Part shown: in pieces, positions 14,038 to 27,229 of the stretch | How positions within the stretch are numbered: the stretch's first letter is position 1 | Layout of the letters: each line of letters opens with the position of its first letter | Assembly (NCBI GenBank): GCA_034670405.1 | Contig: JAXDDX010000004.1 | Span: 7,512,001-7,576,000, forward strand | DNA from: Hoplostethus atlanticus | Lineage: Eukaryota; Chordata; Actinopteri; Trachichthyiformes; Trachichthyidae | Direction: 5' to 3' | DNA length: 64,000 nucleotides | The notes under the pieces: model-generated | What the model was told of the DNA's origin: nothing | Database searches by the model: none | The model's input: only the letters and a program-made list of their open reading frames with translations | Translations under genes and position numbers: made by a program

Positions 14038-15365
14038 TGCACTCTCCCTATCACCAGGCACTCTGTTTTTTCCTGTGTTTCTTTCACATTTTGCTCCATT
14101 CCTCCTTCCCGTCATTCGGTCTTCATCAGGCGGCTATTGTGTGAGCTCAGGGGGAGGGAGGAGAGATGGGGGCTAGGAGTGTGTTTGGCATGCCGTACTA
14201 TAGGAACAAGCTTGTCAGTCTCAAATGATGCTCTCATAATCAGCACATTGGAGCTCGGCTGCTGCACAGAATGACAATGTCGGCCTGGTGCTATGTGCAT
14301 TTCTTTTGGCCTGTCAATCTCTCTCTATCTCCCTCTTTTGTTTGTTTTGTTGTCTCTTAATGCCGCCTTTCGATCCCAACCTTTTTGGTTGTTTCTTTTA
14401 CTTTTGCTCCCTTTCCTGGCACACTTTGCCGTGTGTTTGTGCGAATCTCCCTCTGTTCCCTGCTTGCTTTGCTTCCAGTGTTTCATCTCCATCATTCACT
14501 TCTGTTTGCTTGTCTCTCTTGTTCACCCCACGTCGGTTTACCCATCGCCTCCTTTCCCTCTGTGTCTCCATATCTCTCTGTTGTGTTAATTACAGGCAGC
14601 GAGGAATAAGGTGGGGCATAAAATCTGTCTTTAATAAGGCCTTTGTTTTCCTGAGTGGTGGATGCAGACTTTCTGTCTGCTAATAGCACACCTGTCTGTG
14701 TCCTAAACACCATTTACATGTTGTTTGTCTGTGTCCGCCTAGCTAAATCTCTCTCTATCCTCGTAGCTAATAATACGCTGAGAACAGAATACACACTTGA
14801 AATTGCCGTTCGGTAATATCCCAAACCTTTAATCAGCTTCTCAGACAGTAGCACAATACAATGCAAGCTCTAGGTATGATTGTAGACTAAGTCAACCCCT
14901 CAGTCACACTGTCATACTGGCTCTAGCAACTATCATTATCACATGGAAAATGTCTCCACCCAGACCTCCTCCTACGCTGCCGTAGTTGCACACGTCTCTT
15001 TCTTCTCCCACACTATCGCGCTTGTGTATCTGTCGTCTAACTCTTGTTATCATCGCCGGGCTTACACACCTATCTCTGCTTACACTGTCACACAGCTTTA
15101 TCTCGCCTACCGTATACTGTCACGGTTGTAGTGCGTCTCTCTACCTCTGTTGTGGCTTGTAGTTTGTCCCCCAGCATCGCCGTTGTGGTAACAGTGTTTA
15201 TTCTGCCAGTCAAAGAGGAGGCATCAATCATCCCTGTGTTGTGGAGAGAGGCTCGGGGAAAGAATAAATGAGAGGCAGCAGTCACATTTCAGGCTGTAAA
15301 GAGTCCCGTGCGGTTTACATATTTGTACGTCTGAGATAAGCTGAGGTCCTGACTGCTGTTAGAAA

Positions 15366-15391
15366 CCTCTGTCAGAAAGACCTGACAGAGG
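15366..15391. repeat. Perfect 10-bp-stem hairpin
   Basis: CCTCTGTCAG and CTGACAGAGG separated by six bases. Confidence 0.85.
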
Positions 15392-15519
15392 CTGTAGTAT
15401 GGCATCCTCCAGGGATGATATTAAAGGAGTAGGCCACCTGCTGCGTAGGCCGTCTCATCCACAAGGAACGATGTCATGGTGGTGTAACACTTGCAATATT
15501 TTGTCTTTGTTTTAATATT

Positions 15520-15790
15520 TTCTTTTAGCCAGTATATGAATATTTGCACATCCTGTATATACTGTATATGCTCTTTGCACTACATTGTTAATTTGGAAAT
15601 ATGTAATTCTGTCAATAGTAAAATTATTTCAGCCAGTATAAAATCTTTACAGGCATCATGAAGATGCTCTATCTTTAATTCTTTTTTATTATTTTATTGT
15701 ACCTTTTTATTCATGCTCTCGGCATCGCTCTTCTTTTCTGCTGCAATAACTACATTTCCCCTTGGGGATCAATAAAGTTCATCTTATCTT
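15520..15790 (+). mobile_element. LINE 3' end (5'-truncated, 3' UTR only)
   Basis: The block ends with CCCCTTGGGGATCAATAAAG followed by TTCATCTTATCTT, the tail common to fish CR1/L2-type non-LTR retrotransposons: a stem, an AATAAA and a short ATCTT-type terminal repeat. The upstream stretch with paired TATACTGTATA and TTTGCACTACATTG is in the style of such 3' UTRs. No reverse-transcriptase coding remains, so it is a dead 5'-truncated insertion. The left border is approximate. Confidence 0.7.
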
Positions 15791-16116
15791 TTCTGGTGAC
15801 CTGGGCATAATTTAAAGAAGCAAGGCAGCGTGCTGTGTAACCTTTTACTTTAGCATATGCACTAAACGTTAAGACATTAAATCCCTTTATTAATGAAGAT
15901 AGTTCCATTCATATTGTATATAGGGATGCTCACGTACCGGTAGTCTCTTCTCAAGATGGTGAATTACAGTAAAACCCCATATCCTGTTACAATAATTAGA
16001 CAAGTTGGATAAGCTCATGAGAAACCTGAATATGACACCTAGGATAAGGCTGGCATACTAACGCATGTCAGAACAACTTATCCTGTCTATTTCTACATCT
16101 TGGGACATTATTTTGG

Positions 16117-16151
16117 AGGTGGTGGTGGTGGTGGTGGTGATGGTGGTGCTT
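16117..16151 (+). repeat. (GGT)n microsatellite
   Basis: Imperfect GGT tract, with one GAT interruption. Confidence 0.9.
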
Positions 16152-16859
16152 GGTGTTGTGTTGTGCTTTAAACCATTTTCAAAACAAATCAATTATGGTG
16201 ACTGCAGTTCTCTATGTCTTTTCTTCATGCCCTGGCTCTTTGATCAATTCAAAGCTCAGAGAAATCCTACACCAATTACTCTAAAACTAACCTGTCACAA
16301 ATTGCTTTTGTTATTACCTTATCAAGACTGTTATGATTACAACACAACGCCGAAGTGAATCGTATCATAAATATATTCTCCTCTTTGCCACGTAAAGGAT
16401 AAGTAATTCAACATGTCTTTTCCTTTCCTTGTTCTCGCTGACAGTTTAATAGTGGAAATACAATGGTTTGGAAAAATGTGGGTATGATATGAAAGTTATT
16501 GCGAAATAGCCTGAAGACATTTACGTGGATGTTGCAGTGTGTGTCATTTCTGTGCTCATTTATTTGTGGAAGACAGTTGCAATGGAAGTCATCATATTCT
16601 GTCTTGAAAAACAAACACCAAACATTTGCAAAATCTGCAAATTGTGCAAATTGAAAGAATGATTTTCCTCCGAACATTTCTTTATTCGACTTAAATTTCT
16701 CATGTTCATACATTTAATTTCCTGAAAATAACCTTGAATTAACTCCGTTTAAAGCTATTTTACCCGTCACCCAATACAAATATTTTTTCTTCAAATCTGT
16801 GCTCGGGAGTCACTGATTCTGGTGCAACTGTGTATACATCAATCCTGTAGATAAAAGTG

Positions 16860-17110
16860 TGGCTCTCCGGTATTAACGGTGCTTAAACTGGAAGGCCTGC
16901 ACAAATAGCCTCTTTATTAATAATGCTTGACGGGGCTTCTGGTTGGAAGCTAAAGGCTCATTAGAACACACTAACTAGTCCCTGGCAGTAGAGCTGCATG
17001 GCCGCCGCTGGTCTCTAATAGAGAATAGACTAATTGGCTAATTACATTCACAGACAAAGCTCATGAGTGCCTTGCTTATGGACCTCGCTTCAGAGGGCGA
17101 GAATTTAAAA
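16860..17110. promoter_or_regulatory. Candidate conserved non-coding element
   Basis: Complex, repeat-free block containing TTTATTAATAATGC, GACTAATTGGCTAATTACA and GGAAGCTAAAGGCTCATTAG. It lies between a LINE tail and a LINE ORF fragment but shows no transposon features itself. Confidence 0.3.
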
Positions 17111-17714
17111 TGCCTGGCGTAAATACAGGGGTCACTCTTAAGGAAGCTTGTTGTGAATGTGCAATGAACAACACACGTGCACTTACAGATGTACTTACAC
17201 ACTCACAGACACGTTCAAACGCTCATACGTAGACATACACACCCCACTGGCTTCACATCATACAGCTCATTAACAAAGAGCCTTCGTTAAATCTGCTACC
17301 AGTACAATTTGAAATTTGACACGAGCGGTAGACTTTTATATCACTGTTGCAAAGACGACTCGCTTCCCCCCCCCCCGTGAACTACCGGTAACCCCATGCA
17401 AAAAGTATTTCAGTATATTCTTATCTGAATTCAATAAAATAACTTTACATCTGTCTTCTACCCCTGCATTGTTTTTTGTGTTTGGTTGTGATCATCTTTC
17501 TTTTTTTCTTTTTAATTTTTCTTTGTAATTTTGTTTTAACTATTTCCTGGTAACCTGTTCACATCTTGTACAGTATAGCCCATGTGCATTTGCTTACAAA
17601 TTCAAAGACCTGTGAGGAGCAGAAAGGAAGCAAGAAAGAAGACACATATGTATACAGGAAATATGAACAGTGACAGGCATAACGGACTACATACATTTTT
17701 GTGTGGCTAACAGC

Positions 17715-18040
17715 GTTACCACCAGGAAGCTGTTTCCTGGACCACCAGAGAGGGAGACAGGGACAAGGTTAAAAGTGTCCAGAAAGAGCTGAAGGTGAGG
17801 ATTAAGGAGGGGAAGAGAGCCTACAAGGCAAACATGGAGGACCATCTGTGGCAGGACGGGGTGGGAGACGTGTGGAGCGGCATGAGGAACATTACCGGCT
17901 TCAGGCAGTCGAATGACGAGCCTGAGGAACGCAGCCAAGAACGAGCAAGTGAGCTGAACCTGTTTTACAGGTTTGGCAATGACTCGGTCCACCCCCCCTC
18001 TGCCCCCACTGCCCCCACTGCTGCTATTTGTGGGAGATCA
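17715..18040 (+). mobile_element. LINE ORF2 fragment, endonuclease-RT linker region
   Basis: An open stretch encodes DKVKSVQKELKVRIKEGKR, then MEDHLWQDGVGDVWSGMRNI, TGFRQ and a diverged RASELNLFYRF. The pattern Y-x-x-x-[ML]-E..VW.GM..ITG....ANELN.FF.RF is the linker before the reverse-transcriptase domain in jockey/L2-like fish LINEs. Neither the endonuclease nor the RT catalytic domain is attached, so this is an isolated internal fragment. It ends in a CCCCCACTG duplication around 18001-18020. The clade (L2, Rex1 or other) is not settled. Confidence 0.75.
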
Positions 18041-19223
18041 TACCTGGGGACACATTAGAAACATAGAAAGCAACACATACAGTACTTGATCTCATTTTCT
18101 TCAGCCATGATGCTTTGCTATCAAAATGAATTAAAGATTGATATATTAAAGCAAATATTCTACATGCAGCAGCTTTAACATGCTTTGTTTCTAAATTGTT
18201 AATATAATTCAACCGTATCGTCTAACTGATGACGTTCTGTGACTATTCAAAAGTTAGCAGGTTGACAACCTATTTCTGGGAGATTTTACTCTTTGCTCCA
18301 ACTTCTTGAAATAGGTCCCAGTTGTGAGCTATATAAAGGAGAGATGGGGGAGCTGCAAGATGAAGATAAAGAGGTGGATACAAAGAGAGAGAGGGAGAGA
18401 GAGAGAGTATAGCTGACCCGACAGGAAGTCTTTGACAGGGACCCACACGGCAGGTAGCAGAGGTGCAGGACTCTGACACTGAAACTAAGCGCGCAGTCAT
18501 CCATCACCGTGGCAACCCCGCCTGTCAGCACGGCAAGCTGAGGGACGAAAAGGCGGGGCTGGGGCAGATGGGAAGGGAGAATGAGGCCCCGAGTCCTCCA
18601 CCGGAGGACCACGGTCAGAACAAGAGACAGGACAGAAGCCAGGATGTGCACTGACACACTCACATGCACGCACACCCGCACACCCACACACACACACGCA
18701 CGGATGCACACACACACACGTGCAGACAGGCACACAAGTACATACAAGTTTAAATAGGGGCTAAAGTGTTTGCTGACCAGCGGCCTCCACTGTCTCTCTG
18801 TCCACTCTGCAGACTGGCTGTCTGGAAGAAGTAGATATAGGACATCCATCATCGCACTTCCCCTGTCTCTGAGACCTCTAGCCAGGCTGCAATAAAAGTG
18901 TGTGTGTGTGTGTGTGTGTTATTTAGGAGGGGTTGTGTGGGGTTTCTGTGCCTGTGTCCTCTGTCTATTTTCCATGCCTAGCAACAATTACGTGGAGGCA
19001 CAAAGAGAGGGAACAGAGAGATATTGTATTTACAGGGAAGCATGTATGAGTATGAAGAGTAAGAAGATCTGCATCCATTTGTTCTTATCTGTTTGTCTCT
19101 GTTGTCTTATTTACAAGTGCTAATGAGTATTGAAGTGCATGAGAACATTTAAATAAGCCCTGTTTACTTCCCAAGTCCTTGCGGGGAAGGAAATGATTAA
19201 CATTGCATCTGACAACATTGTGC

Positions 19224-19224
<1 letters not shown>

Positions 19225-19270
<46 letters not shown>
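19225..19270 (+). repeat. (GT)23 microsatellite
   Basis: Pure GT tract; a shorter one lies at 18898-18919. Confidence 0.97.
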
Positions 19271-19272
<2 letters not shown>

Positions 19273-20116
19273 TGTGCATGTGTGTGAGTTTGTGCGTGTC
19301 ACTGCGTTAGATAAATATCTCACACACAATCATGCAGTACTTCAAGCCAATCAATAACAATCAGAATTGTTGGGAGACGACCTGAGCTGTGAGCTTCTTC
19401 TCGGTCTCAATTTCAAAATCACACAAAATCACAATTAAGGCTGATTACCATCATCATTGGCTTGTTGTCAATGGATTAAGGAAACACAAACAAACCGTTA
19501 GCGGCCAGATTAACAAGGATAAGCAAACAACCAGGTGGCCATTATGGCATTATACACAATTTAATAATTGGCTTGTTTGTGATAAAAAGCCGTGTGAAGT
19601 GCCGCTGTGGTCGAGTTCAGGGAAAGTCCCTTAGGAGGAGCCATTGTGGAATTATGGGTAATTATCAGCGCTGGTTCAAATGCCATGCCATCAAGCTCAG
19701 AGCTAGCTTGTTGCCAATGTGTTTTTTTGTACACGGTGAATATTGCAATACACACAGTACACACAATAATACAATCCCCCCTCACATTTACACACAAGTA
19801 GTTCCTCATAGTTTCTTTGTCTGTTGTTTAGTAGACTATGTTGTATCTAGCTCTATTCCAAGCAAGGCAGATGCAGCACCAACTAGCATGTTGATATTAC
19901 TCGTTTAGTATTAGACCAACAGTCTGTTCCACACTTTTATATTAAAATTTGAATTCCCTACCACGCAGAAATTAGACATTTTTCTTTGTTTTGTCAGAGA
20001 GAAAGAGGCGATAATGTCTTTATTAATAATGTCTTTAATGTCTTTAAGTCTTTATTTTTGTTATCAAACCTCCAACATGGTGGTGTTTCCCTCATAGCCA
20101 CTGGTAAGCGTACTCT

Positions 20117-20157
20117 ATATCTACCTCTATTCAAGCAATTTGAATAGAGGTAGATAT
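20117..20157. repeat. Perfect 18-bp-stem hairpin
   Basis: ATATCTACCTCTATTCAA at 20117-20134 is exactly complementary to TTGAATAGAGGTAGATAT at 20140-20157; the loop is GCAAT. Confidence 0.93.
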
Positions 20158-21406
20158 TTGGATTTAAACATAACATATAGAGTAGGTGTTCATCTTTCAT
20201 ATATCCATTTTAATATACTCAATAATGCTTCTGCAGTTTCTTGGCAAATACAGAAACCAGCATGACTTCTTCTAGATGCCATCTGTCGTTCAGGTTTATA
20301 TAGTGTTTGCTATGGCTCAGGGTAATATCATCTGGGGATATTACCTGCCAACAATTGTACGTCCCGGGAAGCAAGCATATAGTAGTTCAAACACATAACA
20401 AATAAAAACACTTCACAGGTGGAATTATTTGCTCGGGGCAGTACGATCTGTAAGTGGGTGGAACCAGGAGCCATTTGCTGCTTGTATCAGAATATTGGAT
20501 GTGGGATAGATTATACAAACACCTGCAGTAAAGGGAAGGGGAGGCTCTCTTCGTCGATCCATCTCATCAATATTGAACCAGCTACAGTAGGCTACACAAG
20601 CCTGGTGCACAATGGGGAATCAGAAAATGGAAGGGAAGCAAGAGATGAGGGAAAAGGGAAAAAGACCAGGCTTTTTTTTTTTTTTAACTCAAATACTCTG
20701 AGGAGGCGGAGTGTGAAGTTAACAGAGACACAAAAGAATCTGGGCTATTAATGCAGCCCTTGGGACAGCTACACAGCATTATCTATAATAGAGATAGACT
20801 AAATCACCAGTGGTGGCTCTTTTAGAGCACTGCTTATAAAAGTACATTTAAACTGTCTCCAACTCCAGCAATAATGTGATTGTAGCCTTCAGACAACATA
20901 ATAAAGGTGCTTTTTACGCACTCTGAAATGCACTGTTTGTGAATAACTTGAGTAATAATCAACCCTCAGGTGAGTGCCGTGCTAAAAATGTACACGCTGA
21001 CAGTTCTATAGATTGCTCTGGGTAAGAGATGCTCTTAATTAGCCCACATCGAACCACGGTACATTTCCACAGCAGAGCTGCTGAGGCCCGACTCTCGTCT
21101 GTGGCTTGCCAGTCCATTAAAGCTCTTAAAACATCAAATCAAAAGGCAGCACTGTGGCCAGCTCCATTACCGTAGTACTAGGAAAGTACGCCTAGATCAC
21201 AGCACTCCCCTCCTGTTGCTCTTCAATGGTTTGAGTGATGTTCCACCGAGGTTATATGTAAGTGTGTGTGTGTGTATACGTGTGTGTGTGTACACGTGTG
21301 AGCAGCTGCTTTTTATCTTAGCACAATCCGCATTTATCTGTAAATGGTTGCTTCAAAGCTGATTTTAGGGCTCGGGTGGCAAGGACTGGCAGTTAAGCAG
21401 ACAGCT

Positions 21407-21407
21407 T

Positions 21408-21469
<62 letters not shown>
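21407..21469 (+). repeat. (TG)13 joined to (GA)19
   Basis: Compound dinucleotide tract switching from TG to GA at 21432. Confidence 0.97.
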
Positions 21470-21472
<3 letters not shown>

Positions 21473-22670
21473 AGCAGCAGGTAGATGGAGATAGATACAG
21501 CATACAGCATTTGCAGAGTTACCTTCAGTCAAAATGCTGTTATTCTGTTAAACAAGGAACTATATTCTATCATTATTACTCAGGATAGGAAATCGTAGCT
21601 ATTCTCTTCAACATAGTCATCAACTTATGCTTTGTCTAATATTCCCATTTGTAATATGTTCTTTATGGAATGTGATGGTAGATCATCTGCGACCAGGCAA
21701 CTGGATAGTTTTACTGTGACTTAAATAAGCGTTGACGCTAAATGAGAATTGAGGCAATAAATATGCCACACAGAGAAGAGAGGCTGACTACTTGACAAAG
21801 AAGCTAATGGGATTGATTGATTGGATGCTCTAGTTCCTAATTGTCTTAATGAAGAATTAATATCGTCATTGTCTATTTGTGAGACTGATTATTTGATGTT
21901 GACGTTGCGTGATTGTACCAAAGGAAATGTGAATAGGTTGTAAGGCGGTGTAGTCTGTTATCATTTGCTGGCTTTAGACTGCAGTGGTCGCGCTCTGTGC
22001 AGCTGCAATGTCCTTTATTAGTATGGAGGTCACAATTTTGGTGGTACACAACTAATTAGCCTCAAGCCCAGTCTGGGCACAGTCCTAATTATTTGTTCAT
22101 GTTCCCTTTAAAGTGCAAAATAGTCATTCTGGTGGCTGCTATATGAGCGTTGCCTTGTCTGAGTGGCAGTGACAGGCCGGCCAGTAGTGGACCAACAGCT
22201 GAGAGGTGATGGATGGTTCTGAAGCACTGAGTTGAACAGCAGCAACTCAAACCTGTCTCTGGCTATAGCACAGGCTAAGCCATTGATAGATTTGCAAAGT
22301 CTACTACACACACACACACACGCACACACACACACAAAAGAGGAACGTGCATATGTGCATGTATACTCACACTAAATAAAACATGCACGTACAAAAACAC
22401 AGGCACACAAATAACACAATCACACATGACTCCTATACATACACACGTACATATGCACTAACAATACCAGTCACAAGGGCTGATGCACGTGCTGCGTTCT
22501 CCCTCCCTCTAACCAATGTGACACAAACCTCAGAGATTTAAAAGCAAAAGGTTTGTTTTTCCTCCTTTTTCTTCTTCCTCTTTTCCTCCGTAGGTCGACT
22601 CATTCATCTTGAGGCCTGCTGAGACGTCAGAGCAGGGCACGGCTCAATCGATCAGGAAGTCTGACTGCAG

Positions 22671-22709
22671 TGTGTGTGTGCATGCGTGTGCGTGTGTGTG
22701 TGTGTGTGT

Positions 22710-22741
<32 letters not shown>
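22671..22741 (+). repeat. (TG)n with CG interruptions
   Basis: About 71 bp of TG with several CG substitutions. Confidence 0.95.
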
Positions 22742-24744
22742 ACATACAAGAGGTCTGACTGGAGCATTTTATTAGTGGCCGCAGGGAATGGCAGCAGTGG
22801 CCTTTCCTTCTCCTATCACTTTCTTTCCTTCTCTCCCACATCCCTCCTCCCATATATATTCTTCTCTCATTCGCTATCTTCCCGTTTTCTCCCGTATTTC
22901 TCTCGTTTCCACCCAATCCCTTCCTCCCGTTCTTTCTTCCATTATAGTCCCTACACCTCGGCTAATCTACCTGTCATCTCTACTTTCATCCTTCCCCCCG
23001 CTGCCTCTCTCTTCCCCCCAAGTGAGACAATTGACAGCTATGTGGACGCACCTACTGTCTGCCTTTCCGTGGCGACACCTAATTAACCAGTTGTCACAGG
23101 AGGAAGCAGGTTGGTAGGGGGGAACAGGGCAACGGGGGAATAACACTGACAATGGCATTTGTTGGTGGAGACAATGAGAAGGCCGAAATCGAGCGAGAGG
23201 TGGGGGGATGGAAGGGAGAGAGAAGTCAGGTATGAATGATGGAGGGACTAGGGTGGTGAATGGGTGGGCAGGTAGAGATGGTGGCAGGATGACATGAAGA
23301 GGAGTGGAGGGCGGATTGGAAAGAGAGATGAGAAGGAATGAACAAGGAGTTGTAGGAGCCACAAGGCCACTGTAGGTGTCACAGTTCTCAGGTGTGATTC
23401 TCACCGGTCCCCAAAGGGGGGGGTGATAAAATATTCCATCACCTCCGTGTCAGAGAGAAATCCTCAAATTAATTCCTGCACGTCACCCCCCCCCCCCACA
23501 GGCATGGGAATACCGACACAGAGGATCAGCAGCAGATAATTTAGGGTAAAATAAGCATTTCCTCATTTCTCCAACATATTTCCTGATTGATACTTTAGTG
23601 TGTCTGTGCATGAATGTGTATATGCATCTGTGTTTATGTGTGTGTGTGTGCGCGCCCGCGTGCATGTGCATATGTATATTTGCATGCATATGAACACGCA
23701 GGCAGCCAGCAGCAGCTGCTTCCCACCACTTCTCATTGATAAAGGATGAATGACAGTAATTAGGCAAGCGGAGGTAGCTAATAGCTAGCGTGGGCAGAGA
23801 CATACGTGAATTGGATTCTCCACTCGCAACTGATTGAAGACTCGAAGTGTCAGCAACATAAGTACTCTAATTATATAGTGGCTGTGTCAGCTTTACTACT
23901 TTCTTTCTCATGTAGGCTTGACTGTTCTTCATGTTAGATACTTTATCTGTGGAACTTGTTACCGAGAGTGCCGTGGAAACAGAGGCTAATTGATAGGATG
24001 TTTTGGTTTTCAAAAGTTGAAGGCAGGTGGATTGAGAGCTTATTTCTGCAGCGGTGTCCTTGGAAAGACTTGTTCCACTTGACTCTCAGTAATAGAGAGT
24101 ATGTGCTCTGTGTGTATGAATTCTATTCAATTGCAAGTAGGACATTTTGGATTTGTCATTAATGCACACTGTTTTTAAAAAAAAAAAGCAATTATTAGTA
24201 GCAGTAGAAATAATAAGTGCTGAAAGCTATCACTTACAGTTCTAAGCCAAGAACCACCTCAGTATAAATACAGCCTAAAGTATGTCCAAACTTGAGGACT
24301 ATCCACCGGGAGCACTGTCAAAGTTATCTCAAACTGAGGGAGGGCAGGCAACACCATTTTCTCCCATTTTCTATTATTTTTCTTTACAAAAGAAAAGTGC
24401 ACTAACCTCTGTCCCTCCACACTGTGCCTCTGGGGATTCTGGTGCCCAGGGCAGGATAAAGGATGTTTCTTTAAGTCCTGAAGACAGTTCACCGTTTAAA
24501 GGACAATACCACCACCCTCAGATGCTCACCCTGTTGTAGGTATCATCAATCTGTGATGTTCAAGGCATTCAAGGGTGTGATGAAGTGTCCACTTTCCCTC
24601 AACCTGAGCTCTACTTCTACTTCTACTTCAGTTAATGATTTCTTACATTTGCCAGAATTACTTTTGACAACCACCAGAGAATGTGCCTGTAAGTGGAGAA
24701 AACAATAACGATAGCAATAGTAAGAGCAGGAGAGCACGTTTTTC

Positions 24745-25065
24745 TAAAAGTGAGGGTTGCATTCCCTAGTCAAGAATTGCCCCACAAGATGTCTTGTGGC
24801 TGTGTTGCATTATTGTCATTGAGGCTACTGGCAGTGGAGAAATTGGTATCTGTAGAATAAACCCTTGCTCTTTGACTGAAGGACTGACACCAAAACCTGA
24901 TGTTTACCACTGATAGATTGTTGAAAAATTGTTGAAAAAGTGACGTTGCATCGTCTATGCTTGGCCAGTTATCAGCAGAAACAAGAAAAACACACCACCA
25001 AACCACAAAATGGACTTCAGGAATTAAAGGTACATCATCAATAGCTGTTTTGTAACAGTGTTAAA
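24745..25065 (-). repeat. Unnamed dispersed repeat, copy A (inverted relative to copy B)
   Basis: The reverse complement of this block aligns by eye with 32440-32870: shared landmarks, in order, are GATGTACCTT, GTCCATTTTGT.GTTTGG, GGTTTTGGTGTCAGT, CAAAGAGCAAGG, ATTTCTCCAC, ATAATGCAA and GCCACAAGACAT. The copies differ by many substitutions and small indels, so the family is old. I cannot assign it to a named class and see no clear coding. Confidence 0.75.
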
Positions 25066-25533
25066 GTGTTTTTTGAACATTTATACACATAATGAAACCC
25101 ACCAAGTGAGCCACTAGGAATGCATACATGGTATATATGCGTGTGAAAGTGTGTGTGCATGTGTGTTTGTGTTGTGCAGCTGGGGAGAATGAGACATTTT
25201 CAGTTTAAAGGATTGTCCCTTGTGCAGCTATTCAGCTATGAATCATACCACCACCATTTCCATGATTGTTCAAATCAAACATGAAAGAATCATTAGATTC
25301 AACACAGACAACAGAGTAGAATGACAAGGACCATTAGAGAATGTAATACTAAACCAAACAAAGCCAAGCCAACTTCAAGCCTGCTTCGTTCCTTCAACTA
25401 AAAAGGTCAAGATTCCAAGAGATCAAACTAAAATAATGACAAATTTCCTTTGGTGGTCTCTTGAGAGAGATTAGGTGGGATGAGATGAATAGATAGGGTG
25501 GAACAGAGAGATTCATGCAGGATGGCAGGTGTG

Positions 25534-25535
<2 letters not shown>

Positions 25536-25588
<53 letters not shown>
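25536..25588 (+). repeat. (GT)n microsatellite
   Basis: Pure GT tract of about 53 bp. Confidence 0.97.
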
Positions 25589-25589
<1 letters not shown>

Positions 25590-26430
25590 GGGTAAAAAAG
25601 TGATTTTTATTTTCCCATTCTCTCTCTGTCTTCCTAGAGTGACAATACACCAAAAAACAGAATTCATACCTGCGTCATTGAGATTAGACAGTCCAAACAA
25701 TATTTGTTAGAATGAACGTCTCTCTCCCAGAACTAGAAACCAGACAACCAAGGCTCAAATCAGAGATGTCCTTAAGAGAGGAAACCGGTGATCCTCCACT
25801 GATGATTAATTAGAGACTGACTTAATGCATCTAATTCATATTAATATTAATCATAAATATAATATTTGTTCGAACATCCATTTGTATTTTATTTATTGTA
25901 TTTAAGTGCTAATGGTTATGAGGAATGTGCCCATATCTCTGTTAAATGGCCTTGGGTAATGTTGCTGTGCCCACAAAGCCGGTCTGCTATTTACTGCAAA
26001 TGGTTTGGTTCCAGGATTGATGATAGAGAGTCATTAGTTTTGTTGTTTATGATGTCATAGTCTGGTTAATGTTTGCAAATCTAGACTGAATTGTCCGAGT
26101 TCATAGCACAACATATGGTCTTCTGTTGAAGGGCTTTCACTACCAACATCACAACAGGCCAACAGGCTGCATGCCCACATACAGTTACCCATACCCGCAT
26201 TGCTGCACCCCAACCCCCCACCCGTTACACACACGTACCCACACAAAGACACACTTAACGCACAAACCTGTATTCCTTGTTCCCCTCCCTTTTACTTCTA
26301 CACACTCAAATCTTCATTCCTCCCACTCCTTTCTTCCGCTCCCTCCTTCCACCCTCCGCTATCGCTCAGGGAGGTTATGAATATGGATGGAGGCTGCTGC
26401 AGAGGGGAGAGGAATAGGCTATGGTCCACA

Positions 26431-26434
<4 letters not shown>

Positions 26435-26464
<30 letters not shown>
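26435..26464 (+). repeat. (CA)15 microsatellite
   Basis: Pure CA tract. Confidence 0.96.
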
Positions 26465-26466
<2 letters not shown>

Positions 26467-27110
26467 GCACATTTCCATGCGTTCATGTGTGTGTCTGTGC
26501 CTGTGTCTCTTAATGCTCATTCTGTGGCACTTTGATTCAGTACATATTCAGCTGTTAACCTATTTTCCCCTATTCTGATATTCCTGTGAGTTCATCATTG
26601 TTAAACACTGAGGTTTAAAATTAGATTTCATAGCTCATGAATTCTTTGAAAAACAGTCAATAATTCTGTCTGGCAGTGAAGCTATTGTGATAAGAAGAGA
26701 TGGCAGGGAAATGTCAATGGCAGGATCAGGGGCCCACGTTTCATTTCAAGTTTGAAGACAAAAAGGAAGACACAGAGATGAAGATGAAGATGATAAACAT
26801 GTTTAAGATGAAGAAGCTGAGGGAGAAGAAGATGACAATGATGAACGTGATTTTAAAAAAACACGACGAAGAAGATGAAAATGTTAGAATGATTAAATGA
26901 TGAAGGTGAAGATGAAGGTGGTCACGGTACGTTTTCCCTTTAAGGACAAGCCAATTGATGTGGCCAGGTTGAAATCTGGACTCTAGCCCCATCAAATCAA
27001 ATTTCAGTGTCAGTGAAATCTGTGTGTCTGTCCCTCTGCGCAAATCACTACTGGAAATTATACCAGCCTAATAACCTGCTCTGTGAATATTTTACTGTAA
27101 GTGGAACAGA

Positions 27111-27118
27111 GAGCGAGC

Positions 27119-27152
<34 letters not shown>

Positions 27153-27162
27153 GAGAGAGAGC
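27111..27162 (+). repeat. (GA)n microsatellite, interrupted
   Basis: GA tract with GC and CA interruptions. Confidence 0.94.
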
Positions 27163-27229
27163 GAGTACAAAAAACAAATCTGTGTTTTTTATCACTGGGT
27201 CTGTAAATTACTGATTCTGTAGACAGCTT

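Larger units (their letters stand above)
8023..15500. other. Intergenic region with microsatellites and AT-rich islands
   Basis: No gene recognised. Short CA/GT clusters at about 8270-8440, 8964-9050 and 10150-10210. Complex blocks rich in AATTA cores at 10370-10410, 11085-11175, 12725-12870 and 13910-13990 look like possible conserved elements between pyrimidine-rich tracts. Long open frames through 14.2-14.7 kb are pyrimidine-rich low-complexity sequence and not genes. Confidence 0.55.
18041..24700. other. Intergenic region, microsatellite-rich
   Basis: No gene recognised. A run of CA-rich sequence at 18650-18740 gives long but meaningless open frames on the minus strand. Complex AATTA-rich stretches at 19390-19700 and 20940-21140 may be conserved elements. 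A perfect hairpin is at 20117-20157 and a possible isolated exon at 22594-22669. Confidence 0.55.

Noticed and set aside
14288-14683. 131-residue plus-strand open frame
   Set aside because: Pyrimidine-rich low-complexity DNA that lacks stops by composition.
18286-18852. 188-residue minus-strand open frame
   Set aside because: Made of CA-rich and GA-rich tracts (CVCVCV, SLSLSL); no domain, no splice or promoter context.
22788-23404. Overlapping open frames of 109-145 residues on both strands
   Set aside because: CT-rich and its complement; Ser/Pro/Leu composition only, no family.
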